Assembly (NCBI GenBank): GCA_016124755.1
Contig: WGNA01000003.1
Span: 62,001-126,000, forward strand
DNA length: 64,000 nt
Reading direction: 5' to 3'
Source of the DNA: Bacteroidota bacterium
GTDB taxonomy: Bacteria; Bacteroidota; Bacteroidia; NS11-12g; UBA9320
The notes below the pieces were generated by a model that was not told the origin of the DNA, did no database searches, and saw only the letters and a program-made list of their open reading frames with translations. A program made the position numbers and the translations under genes. Below are positions 8,979-18,431 of the stretch, piece by piece (position 1 is the stretch's first letter; the number at the start of each line of letters is the position of its first letter).

Positions 8979-11900
8979 ATGAAAAATTGTACGCTGTTAT
9001 TTTTCACTTTGCTGTTTGCATTTAGTGCTCATGCACAGAACTTTTTAATAAATGAAAACTTCGATTCCGGCAACGATACGGTCCCGCCATCGGGCTGGGT
9101 AAACAAAACTTTATCCGGTGACGCAAGCGTCGATAAGTTTCAGTTCACCAGTGCTGTCTTTCATTTCGCCAAACCGCTTATAAAAAATTTCGTTGTCTTC
9201 GATGCCTACAACGGAGGATCTCCCGGAGGCACCGCAACTAACGGAACCGCAGAAGAAGCAATTCTGATGTCACCAGTTGTGAGCACCACTTCCGTTTCGA
9301 ATCTTACCCTTTCACTCGATCGTCAGGTATTTATTCAATACGGACAAGCATATATCGAAGTTTCGACCAATGGTGGTTCCAGTTGGTCAACCGTCTGGAG
9401 TCAGACAACTTCAATAGTAGAAGGCACTCCCACCAATATGAAACTCAACCTCGACAGCTACAAGGGATATTCATCTTTCAGGATTCGTTTTCGTTGGTTA
9501 AATACTTCCACCGCAGCGTATGCCGGATTTTTCGCATTGGATAATGTTCAGTTATACGAGAGCAAATCCGTTGATGTGCGGGTGTCGACCATAGTTGAGA
9601 TGTACGACAATTCTTGTCCTTCTGCCACACAGAGTTTGAAGGTTGAAGTGTACAATGCCGGTACTTCCACTCTCACAAAAGTGCCGGTAGTGTTAAAAAT
9701 TGGTTCCACCACTTTATACGACACGATTTCATCTATTTCGGCCGGAGCAACCGTTTCAACATTTACGGGTAAAACCTTTAATACCTCTGCCGGTGGGAAA
9801 TATTTGTTTGAAGCATATACCAATTATGCATCGGATCTGGTTCCGAAGAATGACACCTTAAGATCGTATAGAAGTTCTTCCACTCCTCCGGGTATACCTA
9901 CATCGGGTACCGTTACCCAATGCGGTGTTGGTTCTGCCACATTAACCACCAACCGAAACACTGGTGACAGCACCTACTGGTTTACTCAGGCGACAGGCGG
10001 AACCGACGTAGGAACCGGGAACCCTTTTGTAACACCTTATCTCGACAAGTCATCCACTTTCTATGTAGAAAATTCGAGAGTTGTTCAAAACGAAATTACC
10101 TCGTCGGCAGGTTTATATCGTTTTAACACGGCACCAGACGGTCCCGGATCCATGTTCGACGTAAAAGCTAAAAATGATATTCTCATCGACAGCATTTCAC
10201 AACATTTCGCATACGCCGGCACGTATATCATGACCGTTTATTACAAGAGCGGAACGTATCTCGGATCAGAAACCAATACCTCTGCCTGGACCAAACTGGC
10301 TTTAGAAAACGACACGCTGGTTGTAAGTGGCTACGGGAAATTTTATACCATGAAACTCAAAAAACCGCTGAGAATTCCAGCCGGAAGCACTTATGGTTTT
10401 TACGTAGACGCACAAACAACAAGTATCACTTTTACCAACGGAACGCTGAACGAAGAAAACGCAGATGTTACCATAACGGGGTATACTGTGTTAAGTGCCA
10501 ATTTCAATGGTGTAACGACCGGTTATTACTGGAACGGAAGGTTATTCTTCAGAAAGACCTGTTCAACCGGAAGAAAGGCAATAAATGTTAATCTGCTGCC
10601 AAGACCCAAAGGTGCAAAACTCGTTGAGGGAAGCACCTTCAACGGAAGTTTTCGATCCGGTACAATCAGCAATTTTGATGTAGCATCTGAGGGCAGAACC
10701 GTCGGTTACGAATTAGAACCTCCAACAGGATATGTCAATTCCGACTTCGGAACTAAATGGGCAGTGACGGCAGTAGAGATGACGACCGTTAACGGAACGC
10801 CAATTCCGACTTCCGATACCACCATGACAACTCCCGGAAGCAAAAACGGAACACTCAAATACACCCCATCAGCCGGTTGGGAAGACAGCTTGATTATTCT
10901 CCGGGTAAAAATCTGGGAAGCAAAATACAACTGTGATACACTCCTAGAACGATACATTTTTATTGTACCGGCACCACGCGTAAAATTCGAAGCACCCAAT
11001 GTTTGCCTTGGTATTCCTACAGATTTCACCAACCGTAGTTCCATTTCAAGCGGCTTTAACACCTACCGTTGGGATTTTGGAGACGGTGACACAAGCGATT
11101 TTGAAAGTCCGATTCACAAATACAACACGCACGGAAAATATCAGGTCACACTGGTTGCAACTTCCAATTATGGAATAAAGACAGACACCACAATTACCAT
11201 TGAAGTATATGAAATCCCGGATGTTCAGTTCAAGGTTAAAAACGCGTGTGAAGGAGATGCTTTAACCTTTACAAATACAACTTCCATTTCATCCGGAACA
11301 CTGGTTTTCAACTGGAAATTCGGGGACGGTACTACATCAACTGCTAAAAATCCAACTCACATTTACAGCAAACCGGGAGGCTACATTGTTTCGATGACAG
11401 CTTCTGCCAATGGATGTTCTAATGATCTTTCAAAATATGCAACTCAGTTTGCTCGGCCAACAGCTGCATTTAAGTCAAACGGCGGTTGCGTCGGAGATCC
11501 TGTTGATTTTACAAACGAATCGACAATTGAACTGGCTGAAAAAACAGGAAGCGAATGGTATTTCGATGATGGCAATCTCGGTACGCTTACCAATCCTGCG
11601 CATATTTATGAAACCCCGGGAAGTAAAATGGTAAAACTGGTTTCTATTTCTCAGTTCGGCTGCCGGGATTCTGTTACCCACGCCGTTACCATTAAACCTT
11701 CTCCCATTGTCAGTTTCAGTTACGACAAAAGCTGCAGTTCTTACCCGGTCAATTTCACAAATACAACGAAAGAACCTTCAGGTGAAACAACCATTTACAC
11801 ATGGAGTTTTGGCGACGGAGCAACATCAACCCAAAAATCACCGAGTCATCAATATGATATTCTCGGCTACACCAAAGTGATTCTGAAAGCAGAATCCACA

Positions 11901-12719
11901 AACGGTTGTTCGCAAATACTCATAAAAGACATTAATATTCTGGTACAACCTGTTGCTGATTTTGAAGTCGGAGGCGTTTGCTCCGGCGACCCGGTAAGTT
12001 TCCAGAACAACTCTAAAATTAAATCCGGGGAAGTAGAGTATAAATGGTATTTCGGAGATGGCGACAGTTCCTCGTTTACTTCTCCGGTAAAGGTTTACGA
12101 TGTTACTTCAACCACCATTTTTGTTATTAAACTCGAGGCAAAAGCGAAAGGTGGTTGTTCAGATGTAATTACGAAAAACGTTACCATTCATGAAAAGCCA
12201 AGATGTTCGTTTACCGTTGTTCAGTCTAAACAAGACAGACGAACTTTCACATTTGTACCCGACGATAAAGATTATTCAGACGGAGCATATACGTGGGTAT
12301 TGAAAGGTAGCGGACGTTACAATGAGAAGAGCCCGACCCATACATTTGAATATTTCGATCACCCGTACAACATTATACTCGACATCACCGGTGACAACGG
12401 CTGTGCATGTTACGATTCCTCCTTTACACTGATTACCTCCTGGCCTTTGGGTGTTGAAAACATCACAGGTTCCGGTGATATTAACATTTATCCAAATCCC
12501 TCAACCGGAAAGGTAAATATTACCGGCACACTTCAGAACACACCTTCGGAAATCACGGTTTTTACAATCGACGGTAGAGAGGCAGCTAAATTAAGTGATG
12601 TGATGCTGAGCGAACAGGCAACTGAAATAGACTTATCGCATCTTAAGGAAGGAATTTATTTAATTGAAATTAACAGCGGGGGATCGAGATCGGTGCAAAG
12701 ACTGATTTTAGCCCGCTAA
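8979..12719 (+). CDS. Giant secreted multi-PKD protein with type A T9SS sorting domain
   Basis: 1246 residues from the ATG at 8979. This start is preferred over the upstream in-frame one at 8925 because a classical signal peptide (LLFFTLLFAFSAHAQ) follows it and the promoter lies between. Layout: jelly-roll region (about 25-195), CARDB-like region, an Ig-like segment, the shared region at about 540-660 (EGSTFNGSFRSGT, PPTGYVNSDFGTKW), five clear PKD modules (YRWDFGDGDTS, FNWKFGDGTTS, EWYFDDGN, YTWSFGDGATS, YKWYFGDGDSS), a degenerate last PKD, and a type A sorting domain beginning IYPNPSTGKVNITG. It is a paralogue of the gene at 5144 and likely a type IX cargo at the cell surface. A good terminator follows. 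Confidence 0.92.
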   Translation: MKNCTLLFFTLLFAFSAHAQNFLINENFDSGNDTVPPSGWVNKTLSGDASVDKFQFTSAVFHFAKPLIKNFVVFDAYNGGSPGGTATNGTAEEAILMSPVVSTTSVSNLTLSLDRQVFIQYGQAYIEVSTNGGSSWSTVWSQTTSIVEGTPTNMKLNLDSYKGYSSFRIRFRWLNTSTAAYAGFFALDNVQLYESKSVDVRVSTIVEMYDNSCPSATQSLKVEVYNAGTSTLTKVPVVLKIGSTTLYDTISSISAGATVSTFTGKTFNTSAGGKYLFEAYTNYASDLVPKNDTLRSYRSSSTPPGIPTSGTVTQCGVGSATLTTNRNTGDSTYWFTQATGGTDVGTGNPFVTPYLDKSSTFYVENSRVVQNEITSSAGLYRFNTAPDGPGSMFDVKAKNDILIDSISQHFAYAGTYIMTVYYKSGTYLGSETNTSAWTKLALENDTLVVSGYGKFYTMKLKKPLRIPAGSTYGFYVDAQTTSITFTNGTLNEENADVTITGYTVLSANFNGVTTGYYWNGRLFFRKTCSTGRKAINVNLLPRPKGAKLVEGSTFNGSFRSGTISNFDVASEGRTVGYELEPPTGYVNSDFGTKWAVTAVEMTTVNGTPIPTSDTTMTTPGSKNGTLKYTPSAGWEDSLIILRVKIWEAKYNCDTLLERYIFIVPAPRVKFEAPNVCLGIPTDFTNRSSISSGFNTYRWDFGDGDTSDFESPIHKYNTHGKYQVTLVATSNYGIKTDTTITIEVYEIPDVQFKVKNACEGDALTFTNTTSISSGTLVFNWKFGDGTTSTAKNPTHIYSKPGGYIVSMTASANGCSNDLSKYATQFARPTAAFKSNGGCVGDPVDFTNESTIELAEKTGSEWYFDDGNLGTLTNPAHIYETPGSKMVKLVSISQFGCRDSVTHAVTIKPSPIVSFSYDKSCSSYPVNFTNTTKEPSGETTIYTWSFGDGATSTQKSPSHQYDILGYTKVILKAESTNGCSQILIKDINILVQPVADFEVGGVCSGDPVSFQNNSKIKSGEVEYKWYFGDGDSSSFTSPVKVYDVTSTTIFVIKLEAKAKGGCSDVITKNVTIHEKPRCSFTVVQSKQDRRTFTFVPDDKDYSDGAYTWVLKGSGRYNEKSPTHTFEYFDHPYNIILDITGDNGCACYDSSFTLITSWPLGVENITGSGDINIYPNPSTGKVNITGTLQNTPSEITVFTIDGREAAKLSDVMLSEQATEIDLSHLKEGIYLIEINSGGSRSVQRLILAR

Positions 12720-12741
12720 TTAATTCTGTTACAAAACTGAA

Positions 12742-12770
12742 GGGAGGTTGAAATCAATCTCCCTTTTTTT
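12742..12770 (+). terminator. Rho-independent terminator
   Basis: GGGAGGTTGA (12742-12751) pairs with TCAATCTCCC (12754-12763), with one G-U pair, followed by seven T (12764-12770). Confidence 0.92.
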
Positions 12771-12828
12771 GTGAAATAATCAATAAATACAGAGTGATAT
12801 CTCATTAAGGCAGAAAAGCCACACTTCT

Positions 12829-12836
12829 TAAATTTG
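12829..12836 (+). promoter_or_regulatory. -7 element of pdxH, 6 nt before the ATG
   Basis: TAAATTTG matches TAnnTTTG exactly and ends 6 nt before the ATG at 12843, so the transcript would start at or next to the start codon. The in-frame TTG at 12834 lies inside the element and is therefore not the start. Confidence 0.55.
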
Positions 12837-12842
12837 TCGGAT

Positions 12843-13475
12843 ATGGAAAAAGATCTGAAACACCTTCGAAAAGATTATGTGAAGCATCATTTAACAGAAG
12901 AAGAAGCTGGATTTGATCCATACCGTCTGTTCGATCTTTGGTTCTCCGAAGCACAAAAAAGTGAACCGGAAGCAACAGCCATGGTCTTGTCAACCTGCGG
13001 GGATCGGCCGCACAGTCGCGTAGTTTTGCTAAAGGAAGTACGAGATCGTGAATTTGTTTTCTTCAGCAATTACAACAGTCATAAAGGTCGGGACATTGAA
13101 TTAAATCCTCATGTGAGCCTTTTGTTCTTCTGGCATAGTCTGGAGCGACAGATCCGGATCGATGGAATCGCCATGAAGGTTAGTCATATCGAGTCGGATA
13201 ATTATTTCTATTCACGCCCGGTTGAAAGCCAGATTGGCGCGATCGCATCTGCACAAAGCGATGTAATTTCCGGCAGAAAGGAATTAGAAGACCGCATTCT
13301 CGAATTGTCGGAATATTTCAGACACCATCCGATTGTTCGTCCCGAGCACTGGGGCGGTTATGCGGTAAGACCTGAAGTTTTTGAATTCTGGCAGGGGCGA
13401 CCGAGTCGGTTGCACGACCGCATTCAGTTTTCAAGAACCGATATGGGATGGAAACGCGAACGGCTTTCTCCGTAA
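12843..13475 (+). CDS. pdxH: Pyridoxamine/pyridoxine 5'-phosphate oxidase
   Basis: FMN enzyme that oxidises pyridoxine or pyridoxamine 5'-phosphate to pyridoxal 5'-phosphate, the last step of vitamin B6 synthesis or salvage. 210 residues, the usual length. Family features visible: N-terminal LRKDYVKHHLTEEEAGFDP, the FMN-binding RVVLLKEV and FFSNYNSHKG, Q at ERQIRIDG, the loop SRPVESQIGAIAS, and the C-terminal signature FEFWQGRPSRLHDRIQF. The ATG at 12843 is chosen because the upstream TTG sits in the promoter. The gene is convergent with yidC, with 27 nt between the stops and no clear terminator. Confidence 0.97.
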   Translation: MEKDLKHLRKDYVKHHLTEEEAGFDPYRLFDLWFSEAQKSEPEATAMVLSTCGDRPHSRVVLLKEVRDREFVFFSNYNSHKGRDIELNPHVSLLFFWHSLERQIRIDGIAMKVSHIESDNYFYSRPVESQIGAIASAQSDVISGRKELEDRILELSEYFRHHPIVRPEHWGGYAVRPEVFEFWQGRPSRLHDRIQFSRTDMGWKRERLSP

Positions 13476-13502
13476 TCGTTTACCTTCCGGGACTTTCAGG
13501 AC

Positions 13503-15335
13503 TTATTTTCTCTTTTGATTTTTCTGGTAATCGGCAGCTTTTTTCTGCTGAGCTTTGGCCATGTCCTCCAAACGTTTCTGGAATCGGCCCTTCTTCACAG
13601 CAACCTTTTTCTTCTTGTTGTCCTGAATCTGCTTATGAAGTTTTGCATCATCCACGATAAAGGTTTTGAAGATAAAATTCTGCCCGAACGTAATCATGTT
13701 CGCGAGGAAATAATAATAACTCAATCCGCTTGAATAGCTGTTGAACCATACTAAAAGCATTACCGGCATCAGATACATGATGTACTTCATTTGTCCGGTG
13801 ATTCCGGTGCTTTGCGAATTGTACATGGTGTAAAGCAAAGACGAAGCAGCCATTAAAAGCGTGAACAAACTTATGTGATCGCCGTACCACGGAATTTCAA
13901 AACCATTCGGGAAAGTGAATATGCTGTCGTAGGTGCTAAGGTCTTTAGCCCACAGAAAACTCTTATGCCTCAACTCGATGCTCGACGGGAAAAACCGGAA
14001 CATGGCAATGAGAATCGGGAATTGAATGAGCTGCGGAAGGCAACCTCCAAACGGACTCACACCGGCCTGTTTATAAAGCTTCATTTGTTCCGACTGCATT
14101 TTCTGCATATCGCCTCCGGTTCGCTCCTTAATCTCATCCAAATCGGGTTTTAACAATTTCATCTTGGCGGATGAAACGTAGATTTTGTACATCGGCAGGA
14201 TGAGAAGTCCTTTAATAATAAGCGTCAGAAATAAAATGATCAGACCATAACTAACGAAGTAATTGCTCAGCCAGTTGAAAACCGGAATGATCAGAAATTT
14301 ATTAACCCAGCCAATTATTCCCCAGCCGAGCGAGATAGTTTTCTCCAACCCGACTTGCTGTTTTTTAAGTGTTTGGTAATGATTCGGACCGAAATAGAAT
14401 TCAAAATGCCGGTCGTAATTTTTATTGAAATCGTACGGAATCGAAAAAGACGAGTTGAATTGTTTCACGTAATCATTCGTGCTAACCTCACTCGTTTCGA
14501 TGGTGGTTCCCGATTCTTCAAGTCCTTCCGGGAAGATAATCGCAGACATAAAGAACTTCTGCTTAAAGCTCACCCACTGCACATTGGCCTGCAGCGTTTG
14601 TTCCTGATACTTGCGCTCCGAAATATTGTCGACACCCTTCTCTGATAAATACTTGTAATAAATGGTGGATTCGTTTCGCTCTGCGTCAAGTGATCGTTCC
14701 TGAAGTGGTGCCTTTACCGACCAGTTGAGATCAAACGCGTTGTGTTTACGCGCAATATTTTTTTCAAGTCCGTTCAGCAAAAGGTGATAATCCACCATGT
14801 ATTTATCCCGGATCGAATACGACTGAGCTATCGAAGAACCATCTGCGAACTTGTGTTCTAATACAATGTGATTACTGTCTTGTTGCGTTACTTCGAAATT
14901 GAGATCCGAACTGGAAATCACTCCGGTTTTAAGTGGAATCGTGAAATCAAATTTGCTTTCCTCCCCCTGAAACAGAATCAACGGGGAATAAGCAGAATCG
15001 GAACGCTGGTATTTGCGGAGTTCAACCGAATTAATTCTTCCGCCTTTAGAGGAAAGACTGAGATTCACAAACTCATTGCTGAGGGTGAAGAGTTTTTCCG
15101 GAACGGTATCAATCTGAACTAAAACATTCGAATCAACAACTGAAGAATCATCTGCAGAAATTGTTGCTTCATTTAATTGAAGCTGATGCAATGAATCCTG
15201 AACATGTGCCTGCTCAATTGAATCTTTAATCGCATCCTGCTGGCGGATGTCTGCCGTATTTTTTGAAGTATAAAAGAGGTAACCGGCGAAGATCAGAAAG
15301 ATCAGAAGATACCCCCAAAGTGAATTCTTATCCAT
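13503..15335 (-). CDS. yidC: Membrane protein insertase YidC
   Basis: Inserts and folds inner-membrane proteins, alone or with SecYEG. 610 residues: N-terminal membrane segment (LLIFLIFAGYLFY), a large periplasmic P1 domain (about residues 60-330), then the conserved insertase core of five membrane segments from about residue 350, including FGGCLPQLIQFPILIAMF and YYYFLANMITFGQNF. The C-terminus is long, basic and lysine-rich (KKKVAVKKGRFQKRL), which fits ribosome contact. A TTG-N20-TACTTTTG promoter lies just upstream, giving a leader of about a dozen nt. Confidence 0.97.
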   Translation of the reverse strand: MDKNSLWGYLLIFLIFAGYLFYTSKNTADIRQQDAIKDSIEQAHVQDSLHQLQLNEATISADDSSVVDSNVLVQIDTVPEKLFTLSNEFVNLSLSSKGGRINSVELRKYQRSDSAYSPLILFQGEESKFDFTIPLKTGVISSSDLNFEVTQQDSNHIVLEHKFADGSSIAQSYSIRDKYMVDYHLLLNGLEKNIARKHNAFDLNWSVKAPLQERSLDAERNESTIYYKYLSEKGVDNISERKYQEQTLQANVQWVSFKQKFFMSAIIFPEGLEESGTTIETSEVSTNDYVKQFNSSFSIPYDFNKNYDRHFEFYFGPNHYQTLKKQQVGLEKTISLGWGIIGWVNKFLIIPVFNWLSNYFVSYGLIILFLTLIIKGLLILPMYKIYVSSAKMKLLKPDLDEIKERTGGDMQKMQSEQMKLYKQAGVSPFGGCLPQLIQFPILIAMFRFFPSSIELRHKSFLWAKDLSTYDSIFTFPNGFEIPWYGDHISLFTLLMAASSLLYTMYNSQSTGITGQMKYIMYLMPVMLLVWFNSYSSGLSYYYFLANMITFGQNFIFKTFIVDDAKLHKQIQDNKKKKVAVKKGRFQKRLEDMAKAQQKKAADYQKNQKRK

Positions 15336-15353
15336 TCAATCAGAATTGGGGTG

Positions 15354-15384
15354 CAAAAGTAATTGTATGCACCTACGTGAACAA
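15354..15384 (-). promoter_or_regulatory. Promoter of yidC
   Basis: Minus strand: TTG (15382-15384), 20-nt spacer, TACTTTTG (15354-15361, exact TAnnTTTG). The -33 part lies in the T-tract of the pckA terminator, so the two signals overlap. Confidence 0.72.
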
Positions 15385-15404
15385 GAAAGGCACCTCCCGG
15401 TGCC
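15381..15404 (-). terminator. Rho-independent terminator after pckA
   Basis: On the minus strand GGCACC, loop GGGA, GGTGCC, then TTTCTTGT. The stem is at 15389-15394 and 15399-15404, 40 nt beyond the pckA stop. Confidence 0.85.
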
Positions 15405-15444
15405 CTTCTCTTTATATTAAACTTTGATTATCCTTTTTCTTAAT

Positions 15445-17037
15445 TCAGGATGTTCGTTGAGCTCTTGGAGCTGCATCTTTGATTTCCTGGTTTGCCCCTT
15501 CTTCGAATTTCTTAAAATTATCGTTGAAGAGTCCGGCGAGGTGATTAGCCTTCTCGTCGTAAGCATTTGCATCAGCCCAGGTATTTCTCGGGTTGAGAAC
15601 TTCAGCCGGTACATTCGGACAAGTAGTTGGCATCGCCAGACCGAAAACCGGGTGGTTGGTATATTCAACATTGTTGAGTTCTCCGTTAAGTGCAGCTGTG
15701 ATCATCGCTCTTGTGTATTTGAGGCTCATTCGTTTTCCGATTCCGAACGGACCACCACTCCAGCCGGTGTTGATCAACCAAACATTCACATTGTATTCGC
15801 GCATTTTTTCACCCAGCATCGCAGCATATTTAGCCGGATGCAAAGGCAAAAACGCCTGACCGAAACATGCACTAAATGTAGCCTGCGGATCTACAACTCC
15901 TGCTTCCGTTCCGGCAACTTTTGCAGTATATCCACTAATGAAGTGATAACCTGCCTGACCCGGAGTAAGCTTTGAAATCGGAGGTAAAACACCGAAGGCA
16001 TCAGCCGTTAAGAAGAAAATATTTCTCGGCGCTGTTCCAACGGAAGGAACCGCGATGTTGTCGATATGATCGATCGGATAAGCAACTCGGGTATTTTCTG
16101 TAACCGAAGTGTTGTTGTAATCCACTACGTTCGATCCGTCAACGAAACGAACGTTTTCAACCAAGGCACCTTTTTTAATGGCATGCCAGATTTGTGGTTC
16201 TGATTCTTCGGTAAGGTTTATACACTTTGCGTAACATCCGCCTTCGAAATTGAAAACCGAATCCCCAGACCAGCCATGCTCGTCGTCGCCGATTAGTTTT
16301 CTTTCCGGATCTGCAGAAAGGGTTGTTTTTCCTGTTCCGGACAGTCCGAAGAAAATTGCAGTATCCCCGGCTTTACCAATATTGGCAGAGCAGTGCATCG
16401 ACAATACATTTTCATTTTCCGGAAGAGTGTAATTGAGAACTGAGAATATTCCTTTTTTCAATTCGCCGGTATAACCGCTTCCACCAATCAGAATAATTTT
16501 TTTAGAAAAATCCAGAATGGTAAAATTGTGCTGACGAGTTCCGTCAACTTCTGCGTCAGCTCTGAAAGAAGGAGCTGCGAGAATAATCCATTCCGGCGAT
16601 TGGTTTGCTGCCTCTTCAGCAGTCGGGCGAAGGAATAAATTGTTGGCGAAAAGGTTCTGATAAGCAGACTCCGTAACCACTCCGATGTTCATTCTGTAAC
16701 GGCTGTCGGCACATGCATAGGCATCGCGTACGTACAGTTTTTTACCTTCAAAGTGTTTGATCACCTTTTGAAGAAGAGCTTCGAATTTGTCTTTTTCAAA
16801 CGGTTGGTTCACACTTCCCCACCACACTGTGTTTTCGGTTAATTCGTCACGAACCACAAATTTGTCTTTGGGAGAGCGGCCGGTAAATTCACCGGTATCC
16901 GCAGCCAACGCGCCTGTGCTGGTAATTACACCTTCGTTGTTTTTGAGCGCTTGCTCAATTAACTCATCCACCGTCAGGTTCACATATGCTTCTGAAGCAT
17001 TGCTGATGATCTGATCAATAATGGGATTGTTCTTCAT
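15445..17037 (-). CDS. pckA: Phosphoenolpyruvate carboxykinase (ATP)
   Basis: Converts oxaloacetate and ATP to phosphoenolpyruvate, CO2 and ADP, the first committed step of gluconeogenesis. 530 residues, normal for the ATP-type enzyme. Visible motifs: TGEFTGRSPKDKFVV near the N-terminus, MHCSANIG, the kinase loop GLSGTGKTTLSADP, metal- and nucleotide-binding GDDEHGWS, and NTGWSGGPFGIGKRM. The enzyme is cytosolic. It is transcribed alone: an exact TAnnTTTG promoter lies upstream and a terminator follows. Its last codons run into a second open minus-strand frame to 15417, but the enzyme is already full length. Confidence 0.98.
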   Translation of the reverse strand: MKNNPIIDQIISNASEAYVNLTVDELIEQALKNNEGVITSTGALAADTGEFTGRSPKDKFVVRDELTENTVWWGSVNQPFEKDKFEALLQKVIKHFEGKKLYVRDAYACADSRYRMNIGVVTESAYQNLFANNLFLRPTAEEAANQSPEWIILAAPSFRADAEVDGTRQHNFTILDFSKKIILIGGSGYTGELKKGIFSVLNYTLPENENVLSMHCSANIGKAGDTAIFFGLSGTGKTTLSADPERKLIGDDEHGWSGDSVFNFEGGCYAKCINLTEESEPQIWHAIKKGALVENVRFVDGSNVVDYNNTSVTENTRVAYPIDHIDNIAVPSVGTAPRNIFFLTADAFGVLPPISKLTPGQAGYHFISGYTAKVAGTEAGVVDPQATFSACFGQAFLPLHPAKYAAMLGEKMREYNVNVWLINTGWSGGPFGIGKRMSLKYTRAMITAALNGELNNVEYTNHPVFGLAMPTTCPNVPAEVLNPRNTWADANAYDEKANHLAGLFNDNFKKFEEGANQEIKDAAPRAQRTS

Positions 17038-17078
17038 GAAATAATAATGCTTTGACTGACTTTTTGATTAAAGCGTCG

Positions 17079-17106
17079 CAAAGTTAAATCTCTTTGCGAA
17101 CGCAAA
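17079..17106 (-). promoter_or_regulatory. Promoter of pckA
   Basis: Minus strand TTTG (17103-17106), 16-nt spacer, TAACTTTG (17079-17086, exact TAnnTTTG). Predicted leader about 35 nt. Confidence 0.7.
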
Positions 17107-17130
17107 AAACCACACATCGAATTTTACATT

Positions 17131-17481
17131 TCAACCGATAACCTTCACTTTATATCCCTCCTTTTTGAGATAATCGGATATCCGGATTTTGTTATCGCCC
17201 TGAATAATTATTTCGCCGTCCTTAACGGATCCTCCGGTACCACAAAGAGTTTTAAGCTTTTTAGCCAAATCGGAAAATGCGGATTCAGGGCCTTCAAAAT
17301 TCTGAATTAAGGTAACCACTTTCCCCTTACGGTTTTTCTTATCTGTACGCACCACCAGATTCTGATCGGAGTTGCTGAGCTCCTCTATTTCCTCAGGCTC
17401 TTCATACAATTGCTGATCGGGATTTGTGCTGTAAACCAGTCCGCCGAGATCACTCAGGTCGGTGATTTTTTTCTTTTTCAT
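17131..17481 (-). CDS. SUI1/eIF1-like translation factor (YciH family)
   Basis: 116 residues. The C-terminal half is a SUI1 domain: RKGKVVTLIQNFEG, LKTLCGTGGSVKDGEIIIQG and DYLKKEGYKVKVIG. The domain is shared by eukaryotic eIF1 and bacterial YciH and is thought to act on the small ribosomal subunit in start-site selection; the exact bacterial role is unsettled. The N-terminal 40 residues are acidic and family-specific (TDLSDLGGLVYSTNP). The start codon lies exactly 4 nt after a TAGTTTTG promoter element, so the mRNA is probably leaderless, a curious arrangement for a factor that may act in initiation. Confidence 0.93.
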   Translation of the reverse strand: MKKKKITDLSDLGGLVYSTNPDQQLYEEPEEIEELSNSDQNLVVRTDKKNRKGKVVTLIQNFEGPESAFSDLAKKLKTLCGTGGSVKDGEIIIQGDNKIRISDYLKKEGYKVKVIG

Positions 17482-17485
17482 AATG

Positions 17486-17493
17486 CAAAACTA
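17486..17493 (-). promoter_or_regulatory. -7 element of the SUI1 gene, 4 nt from the ATG
   Basis: CAAAACTA on the plus strand is TAGTTTTG on the minus strand, an exact TAnnTTTG. It ends 4 nt before the ATG, predicting a leaderless transcript. No clear -33 match. Confidence 0.55.
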
Positions 17494-17549
17494 ATGTGTG
17501 AGTTCAGAACGGAAATACGAGCGGATTACTCGTTTTTGTTCGGGCAAAA

Positions 17550-18410
17550 TCATGTCAGTTTCTGATGAATCTCAACAACCTCTCTTGCCTCCCGAACATC
17601 GTGAACTCTCAAAATCGACGCGCCGCTGAGAAGAGCATATAAATTCAAAGCTGTTGTTCCATTGAGTGCTTGATCCGGAGTAACTCCGAGCAATTTTGTT
17701 ATCATGGATTTACGCGAAACCCCAACGAGCATGGGCGCCTCCAATAAATAATTCATCTGGGCTAGTCCGTGCATTAATTCATAATTATGATCCACCGATT
17801 TACCGAAACCAAAGCCGGGATCCCAAATCACATCGTGAATATTCAAGGCATAACAGCGTTCGAGTTTTGCCGCCAGATATTGGGTTACTTCGGAAACAAC
17901 ATTAGAATACACAGGCGCCTTTTGCATATCTCGTGTTGTGCCTTGTTTGTGCATAATAATATAAGGAACCCTCAGATGTGCGACCATTTCCAACATGGTA
18001 TTATCATCGTCGCCAGCCGAAATATCATTAATAATGTGTGCTCCGGCTTCCACGCATTTCGCCGCAACATTTGCCCGGAATGTATCCACAGAAATTAAGG
18101 CATCCCGAAACCTTCGGCGTATTTCCTTAATTACCGGAATCAATCTTTTTAATTCGGTTTCTTCATCAACCGGAACCGAACCCGGTCTTGAACTACTCGC
18201 TCCGATATCAATCATTCCGGCTCCTTCATCCAACATAATTTCAACCTGATGAATGGCTTGTTCCAATTGCGTGTATCGGCCGCCGTCGAAAAAAGAATCT
18301 TCCGTAATATTGAGTATTCCCATTACAACCGGTTGGGAAAATGTGTGTAACTCTCCTTCTATATTGAGCTGAAACGGGTGGAATGAAGTGGTGAATGTCG
18401 GGGTAAACAT
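17550..18410 (-). CDS. folP: Dihydropteroate synthase
   Basis: Joins p-aminobenzoate to 6-hydroxymethyl-dihydropterin pyrophosphate in folate synthesis; the target of sulfonamides. 286 residues from the ATG at 18408-18410. This start is chosen because the family begins shortly before the MGILNITEDSFFDGGRY signature; the open frame extends to 18494 but would overlap the divergent DUF1599 gene. Other signatures: IDIGASSSRPG, SVDTFRANVA, INDISAG, IIMHKQGTT, DPGFGFGKSVDHN and VGVSRKSMI. Only 21 nt separate its start from the divergent gene. Confidence 0.96.
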   Translation of the reverse strand: MFTPTFTTSFHPFQLNIEGELHTFSQPVVMGILNITEDSFFDGGRYTQLEQAIHQVEIMLDEGAGMIDIGASSSRPGSVPVDEETELKRLIPVIKEIRRRFRDALISVDTFRANVAAKCVEAGAHIINDISAGDDDNTMLEMVAHLRVPYIIMHKQGTTRDMQKAPVYSNVVSEVTQYLAAKLERCYALNIHDVIWDPGFGFGKSVDHNYELMHGLAQMNYLLEAPMLVGVSRKSMITKLLGVTPDQALNGTTALNLYALLSGASILRVHDVREAREVVEIHQKLT

Positions 18411-18417
18411 ATTTTTG
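18410..18417 (+). promoter_or_regulatory. -7 element of the DUF1599 gene overlapping the folP start
   Basis: TATTTTTG is an exact TAnnTTTG match. Its first base is the last base of the folP start codon (on the opposite strand), and it ends 14 nt before the TTG start at 18432. Confidence 0.55.
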
Positions 18418-18431
18418 CCAAAAACTCTGAT

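Noticed and set aside
1-12719. PKD-repeat genes as a tandem array of one recombining gene
   Set aside because: The copies differ in sorting-domain type, N-terminal modules and repeat number; similarity is at domain level, not at nucleotide level.
12834-12842. TTG as the start of pdxH
   Set aside because: The codon lies inside the TAAATTTG promoter element; the ATG at 12843 fits the family length.
15417-15671. Minus-strand frame overlapping the end of pckA, ending NEHPELRKRIIKV
   Set aside because: It looks protein-like at its end and could suggest a frameshift in pckA, but pckA is already of normal length with a normal C-terminus, and a proper terminator follows.
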